From the NCBI GenBank assembly GCA_016703425.1, contig JADJCA010000002.1, positions 620,001 through 684,000 of the forward strand: DNA of 64,000 nucleotides. Direction: 5' to 3'. Every line of letters starts with the position of its first letter. Position 1 is the stretch's first letter. Made by a program: the position numbers and the translations under genes. Below, piece by piece: positions 61,299 to 64,000 of this stretch. The notes below the pieces were generated by a model that saw only the letters and a list, made by a program, of their open reading frames with translations, had not been told where the DNA came from and made no database searches. This DNA comes from Myxococcales bacterium (lineage in GTDB: Bacteria; Myxococcota_A; Polyangia; Polyangiales; Polyangiaceae).

Positions 61299-61946
61299 AT
61301 GTCGAAAGCGCGTGCCCTTCTGTCGGCTGCAGTCAGCTACGTCCGCAAGAATCCCGATGAGCTCGTGAAGGCCGCCGTCAACGCGGCGAGCGGACGTTTT
61401 GGGGTCCCGATGGCGGCGCTACGGTACCTCGCGGAGCAAGCGCCGACCGGCAAGCGCATGCCCAAGGACATCGAGTTGGCGACGGCACCGCCCGCGTTGC
61501 GCCTCTCGGCGACGGTCGACGCCATGGGCACGAGCCTCAGGGCTGGCGGCGCCATCAAAGTGGATCACATCGAGGTGTCCGTCGACACGCTCCGCGTTGG
61601 TGTTCGCCTCAACGATCTGAAGCTCACGGTGCTCGGCGAGAGCGACTCACCGGTGGCGACGCTCGTGAAGTCGGGCGCGCTCGACCTCTCCAAGCCGGGC
61701 AACCTCGTCAAGCACCTCCCTAAGAAGCCCGCCGCCATCGTCGAGGCCGAGGGCGACCGCATCGTCCTCGACTTGATGCGCGTCCCTTCGATCGCCAAGA
61801 ACAGGACCGTGCAGAAGGTCTTGTCGGTGTTGACACCGCTCGTCGGGATTCGCGGCATCGAAACCGACCGCGACCACATCTACGTGAACATCAGCGCGAC
61901 GCCGAAGGGCCTGCGCCAAGCCTTCGACGCGATCCGGAAGATTTAG
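61299..61946 (+). CDS. Conserved-looking protein of unknown function, 215 aa
   Basis: AGGA lies before the ATG and the gene follows the dehydrogenase gene after 39 bp, so the two may be cotranscribed. The chain starts with an amphipathic helical segment and then has many strand-like repeats: IKVDHIEVSVDTLRVGVRL, LKLTVLGESDSPVATLV, DRIVLDLMRVP, HIYVNISAT. No signal peptide or motif is clear. The beta-rich lipid-carrier-like layout (as in LmeA/TULIP-type folds) is a weak inference. Confidence 0.6.
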   Translation: MSKARALLSAAVSYVRKNPDELVKAAVNAASGRFGVPMAALRYLAEQAPTGKRMPKDIELATAPPALRLSATVDAMGTSLRAGGAIKVDHIEVSVDTLRVGVRLNDLKLTVLGESDSPVATLVKSGALDLSKPGNLVKHLPKKPAAIVEAEGDRIVLDLMRVPSIAKNRTVQKVLSVLTPLVGIRGIETDRDHIYVNISATPKGLRQAFDAIRKI

Positions 61947-61971
61947 TTCGCGAGCTCGGCGCGGCGCATCG

Positions 61972-62002
61972 TTGGGGAGGGGAACGTCTTCCCCTGCCCC
62001 AA
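61972..62002. terminator. Strong hairpin between convergent genes
   Basis: TTGGGG-A-GGGGAA (61972-61984) pairs with TTCCCC-TG-CCCCAA (61989-62002) around a CGTC loop, forming twelve base pairs with a small bulge. It lies 25 bp after the plus-strand stop and 20 bp after the minus-strand globin stop. No T-tract follows, so it may be a bidirectional or Rho-assisted stop. Confidence 0.55.
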
Positions 62003-62022
62003 CCTGCCAAGCGAAGCCGCGT

Positions 62023-62400
62023 TCAACCGTGCATAATTTCGCCTTTCAGGGACCACGCGATGGCGAGCACGTCGTTGCGTGTCTGCGCGTCGATGCCCAC
62101 CGCTACGAGCGCCGCGACGATGTCGTCAAGCGCGGCCATGTACTCCGCAGGACTGATGTTCATGCCCTTGTGGGCGCTCTTCATGTCGCGGCCCGTGTAG
62201 CGAGGTGGGCCGCCGGCCCCCAACTCCAAGAAGCGTGCGAGATGCACCTTGAGCTCCTGCAGCTTCGGCGGCTGTTCGAGGTACGGCCGAAAGCGCGCAC
62301 CAATGGTGGGATTTTCTAAGTGACGGCTCGCCACTTCCTCGACGATGCGCTCGATGCCCGACGAACCGCCCAGCCTTTCAAACAATGACTTCACTTCCAT
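62023..62400 (-). CDS. Truncated haemoglobin, 125 aa
   Basis: The chain begins with SLFERLGGSSGIERIVEEV and has the truncated-globin landmarks ELKVHLARFLELGAGGPPRY and TGRDMKSAHKGM, with proximal His77. The length and the RYTGRDM context fit group I. At helix B the usual Phe-Tyr pair before the Arg of the family reads Val-Ala here, so the distal Tyr (B10) seems absent. It could bind oxygen or nitric oxide, possibly without classical dioxygenase function. A perfect GGAGG 6 nt before the ATG follows an A9 tract. A TetR-type palindrome lies 31 bp upstream. Confidence 0.87.
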   Translation of the reverse strand: MEVKSLFERLGGSSGIERIVEEVASRHLENPTIGARFRPYLEQPPKLQELKVHLARFLELGAGGPPRYTGRDMKSAHKGMNISPAEYMAALDDIVAALVAVGIDAQTRNDVLAIAWSLKGEIMHG

Positions 62401-62430
62401 GACTTCCTCCTTTTTTTTTCGACCCAAAAC

Positions 62431-62444
62431 AGACCGATCGGTCT
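62431..62444 (-). promoter_or_regulatory. TetR-family operator upstream of the globin gene
   Basis: AGACCGATCGGTCT is a perfect 14-bp palindrome, 31 bp upstream of the globin start codon. It shares AGACC-GATY-GGTCT with the site before the TetR gene. A TTGATT box (62445-62450, minus sense) adjoins it and may be the -35. The -10 is not clear. Confidence 0.7.
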
Positions 62445-62489
62445 AATCAAAGACGCAGCGGCGCGTGCCCTCAGCGCGCGCGCGCGGGC

Positions 62490-63065
62490 TCACGGCCGCA
62501 CGGCGGCGAAGTAGAAATCGAGCATTTGACTGAGTGGACTCGGGCTTCGACGGAGACGGCTGCGAAGCGCGGCGCCCTCCCAGCAATTGACCAGCAGGTC
62601 CGCGAGCGCGCGCGGGCTCAAGTCGTCACGCAGCTCGCCTCGCTTCTTGGCGACGGTGAGCGCCTTCTCTAGGCGGCGCGCGATGACGTTGAAACACGCC
62701 TCCACCTTCTCGCGGAACGTGGGGCTTATGCCGGACAGCTCCTGGCCAAGCCCACCCAAGAGGCACCCCAAATAGCCGTCGCCCTTGTAGCCCTCGGAGA
62801 CCATCTCGAAGAAGCGCCGGATCTGCTCGACCGGAGTGTGCCCATCGTCTGTGAAGGCAGCATCGAGGGCGGCGTGAACGCCCTCCATGTAGAGGTCTAT
62901 GGCTTGGAGGGCGAAGTCCTCTTTGCCTTCGAAGTGGTGGTAGAAGGACCCCTTCGGCACGCCGGCTTGTTCGAGCAACGTCGCCACGCCGAGATCGGCG
63001 TAGCCGTGCTTCAAGAGGAGCTTGAGCCCCAGCTCGAGCAAGTCTTGTTTCGTGGACGAGGTCAT
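62490..63065 (-). CDS. TetR-family transcriptional repressor, 191 aa
   Basis: The N-terminus is a TetR DNA-binding domain: LELGLKLLLKHGYADLGVATL, then EQAGVPKGSFYHHFEGKEDF with recognition helix KGSFYHHF. The C-terminal ligand domain has YLGCLLGGLGQELSG and resembles the NemR/AcuR-like TetR branch that reacts to electrophiles, with a Cys in GCLLGG. The promoter and operator lie directly before its start, so it should repress itself. The downstream globin gene carries the same operator. The 5' leader is about nine nt and has no Shine-Dalgarno. Confidence 0.9.
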   Translation of the reverse strand: MTSSTKQDLLELGLKLLLKHGYADLGVATLLEQAGVPKGSFYHHFEGKEDFALQAIDLYMEGVHAALDAAFTDDGHTPVEQIRRFFEMVSEGYKGDGYLGCLLGGLGQELSGISPTFREKVEACFNVIARRLEKALTVAKKRGELRDDLSPRALADLLVNCWEGAALRSRLRRSPSPLSQMLDFYFAAVRP

Positions 63066-63080
63066 ATCGGCGACGCGGGC

Positions 63081-63108
63081 AGAATAGACCGATTGGTCTA
63101 CTTGTCAA
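63081..63108 (-). promoter_or_regulatory. tetR promoter with operator between -35 and -10
   Basis: On the minus strand TTGACA (63103-63108) and TATTCT (63081-63086) are spaced 16 bp. The palindrome TAGACCGATTGGTCTA (63085-63100) fills the spacer and overlaps the -10, a classical repressor position. The transcription start would be near 63074, giving a near-leaderless mRNA. Confidence 0.8.
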
Positions 63109-63370
63109 AGGGGTGGCCCGGCCGCGCGGAAGGAAGGGTCGACGGAGCCCGATGAGAGCCCCGGCTGGGCCAGGCCTGCGGGCTCGCGGCCGCCGCGCGG
63201 AGCCTCGCAGCTCGTGCACGACCGGTCATCGCTCCGCACTGGCGCCGCTTGCGTGGTGCGGGAGAGGGCGCGGACGCGGGATGACCGCAGCAACGACGCC
63301 GGCGCAGTCGTCCGCCGGCGCTCATCGAAACCTCAGCGTCGCGTCCTCCGATCCTTGGAAGAATCCTGCG

Positions 63371-64000
63371 ATGAGCATCGCGCGCGCGTGGACGGTGGGT
63401 GGCTTGATGGGGTGGATCGCCGCTGCGAATCTCGCCGCATGTTCGAGCGAGCCACCGGCGGAAGACGCTCCCGCGTCGAAGCGCGACGACGGTGGAGGCA
63501 AGCCGGCATCCGACGCAGCCACGGCCGCGCACGACGCGACGCTCAGCCTAGACGCCGACGTTGCGAGCGATGCCGCCGATGCGTCGATCGATCGCGTCGA
63601 GAGCTACGATGCTGGGGACGCGGACGTGGAAGACGCGCGCGACGCCGGTGATGCGGGCTCCGTTGCTGACGCCGCCACCAGCGACGCGGCGGACGCCGGT
63701 CCCGCGACCCCTGCCGTCGCCGGCTACTCGGTGCTCGGCGAGATCAGTCACCCATTCGCGAAGCCCTACGCGCTCGCCGTCGACTCGACGAATCATCTCT
63801 ACGTGTCCGAGCAGACCGACGCCCCCGACACGCACACGCTCTATCTGGCGAGCCGGTCCTTCGCTGGCAACATCGCGCCGGGCCACTCTCGCATTCTGAA
63901 ATTCGACGCCACCGGCGCGTACCTCGGGTGGATCGGCGGCGGCAGCGACAACTCGAAAGGCTTCCACGGCGCCGCGTCGCCGGCGACGGCCGTCTACGGC
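63371..64000 (+). CDS. Secreted lipoprotein with Asp/Ala-rich linker and beta-propeller-like start (3' truncated)
   Basis: Read from ATG 63371 this opens MSIARAWTVGGLMGWIAAA with lipobox LAAC. A long linker of Asp and Ala pairs follows (residues about 45-110), typical of myxobacterial surface lipoproteins. From about residue 118 the sequence reads GYSVLGEISHPFAKPYALAV, VDSTNHLYVSEQTD and SRILKFDATGAYLGWIGGG, which fits NHL-type beta-propeller blades. The window ends at residue 210 with the frame open, so the rest and the C-terminal are unknown. The ribosome site is weak. Confidence 0.72.
   Translation, partial: MSIARAWTVGGLMGWIAAANLAACSSEPPAEDAPASKRDDGGGKPASDAATAAHDATLSLDADVASDAADASIDRVESYDAGDADVEDARDAGDAGSVADAATSDAADAGPATPAVAGYSVLGEISHPFAKPYALAVDSTNHLYVSEQTDAPDTHTLYLASRSFAGNIAPGHSRILKFDATGAYLGWIGGGSDNSKGFHGAASPATAVYG

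Overview
The window is GC-rich DNA (coding third positions almost always G or C) that reads as a Myxococcota chromosome, most likely of the Polyangia type. The evidence for this is three Pkn-type Ser/Thr kinases with C-terminal extensions, an FHA-DUF4388 protein, a TPR-sigma54 activator, many Cys-anchored lipoproteins, a Cys-rich secreted protein, a C-terminal tail resembling MYXO-CTERM, and two giant lipoprotein zinc proteases. The taxonomic call is inference. No CRISPR, rRNA, prophage or insertion sequence was seen. Gene packing is dense, with many 1-4 nt stop/start overlaps.

Layout. 1-3 kb: the 3' end of aspartate kinase on the left edge, a small beta-barrel protein, a lipoprotein with three tandem DsbA-like domains (broken by one extra base), and a tRNA-Ala(CGC) with its own promoter. 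3-9.5 kb: a transmembrane kinase, a small unknown gene, then an MBOAT O-acyltransferase with two paralogous SGNH hydrolases (a probable glycan O-acylation locus). 9.5-15.3 kb: a SUMF1-fold lipoprotein, a von Willebrand A lipoprotein with a coupled coiled-coil membrane protein, and a lytic transglycosylase coupled to a MarR regulator. 15.3-25.8 kb: CPBP membrane protein, gltX, a second kinase, a Lys-rich tailed protein beside pyruvoyl arginine decarboxylase, an HPF-like protein, a frameshifted DUF2505-like gene, an ATP-grasp ligase/GNAT pair and a lone ccmB. 25.9-36.2 kb: an unknown CxxC protein, a sarcosine-oxidase-alpha-like FAD/2Fe-2S protein, a coupled operon (degenerate phosphoesterase, nadD, DUF2520), and a 1,192-residue sigma54 activator coupled to a small lipoprotein, followed by a membrane histidine kinase. 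36-40 kb: kdd and fhs overlapping by 4 nt, and FHA-DUF4388. 40.4-49.8 kb: two divergent, paralogous metzincin-like lipoproteins of about 1,500 residues; the right one carries a 1-nt frameshift. 50-57.3 kb: SUKH-like protein, UPRTase, an APP1-like HAD phosphatase, a Cys-rich lipoprotein coupled to a zinc-ribbon/kinase/ATPase protein, and a stand-alone MshEN protein. 57.4-62 kb: AMACR-type racemase, SCP2 protein, M15-like peptidase with a MYXO-CTERM-like tail, and an MFE-2-type dehydrogenase. 62-64 kb: a TetR regulator and truncated haemoglobin, each behind the same palindromic operator, and the 5' part of a lipoprotein running off the right edge.

How the parts relate. Most of the window is accessory cell-envelope and signalling functions between housekeeping genes (lysC, gltX, nadD, fhs). 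The best-supported local circuits are the TetR/globin pair with matching operators, the MBOAT/SGNH group, the racemase/SCP2/dehydrogenase set for branched-chain acyl-CoA or sterol oxidation, and the divergent metzincin pair. Three genes are each broken by exactly one base, two of them at homopolymers, which suggests sequence errors rather than decay.
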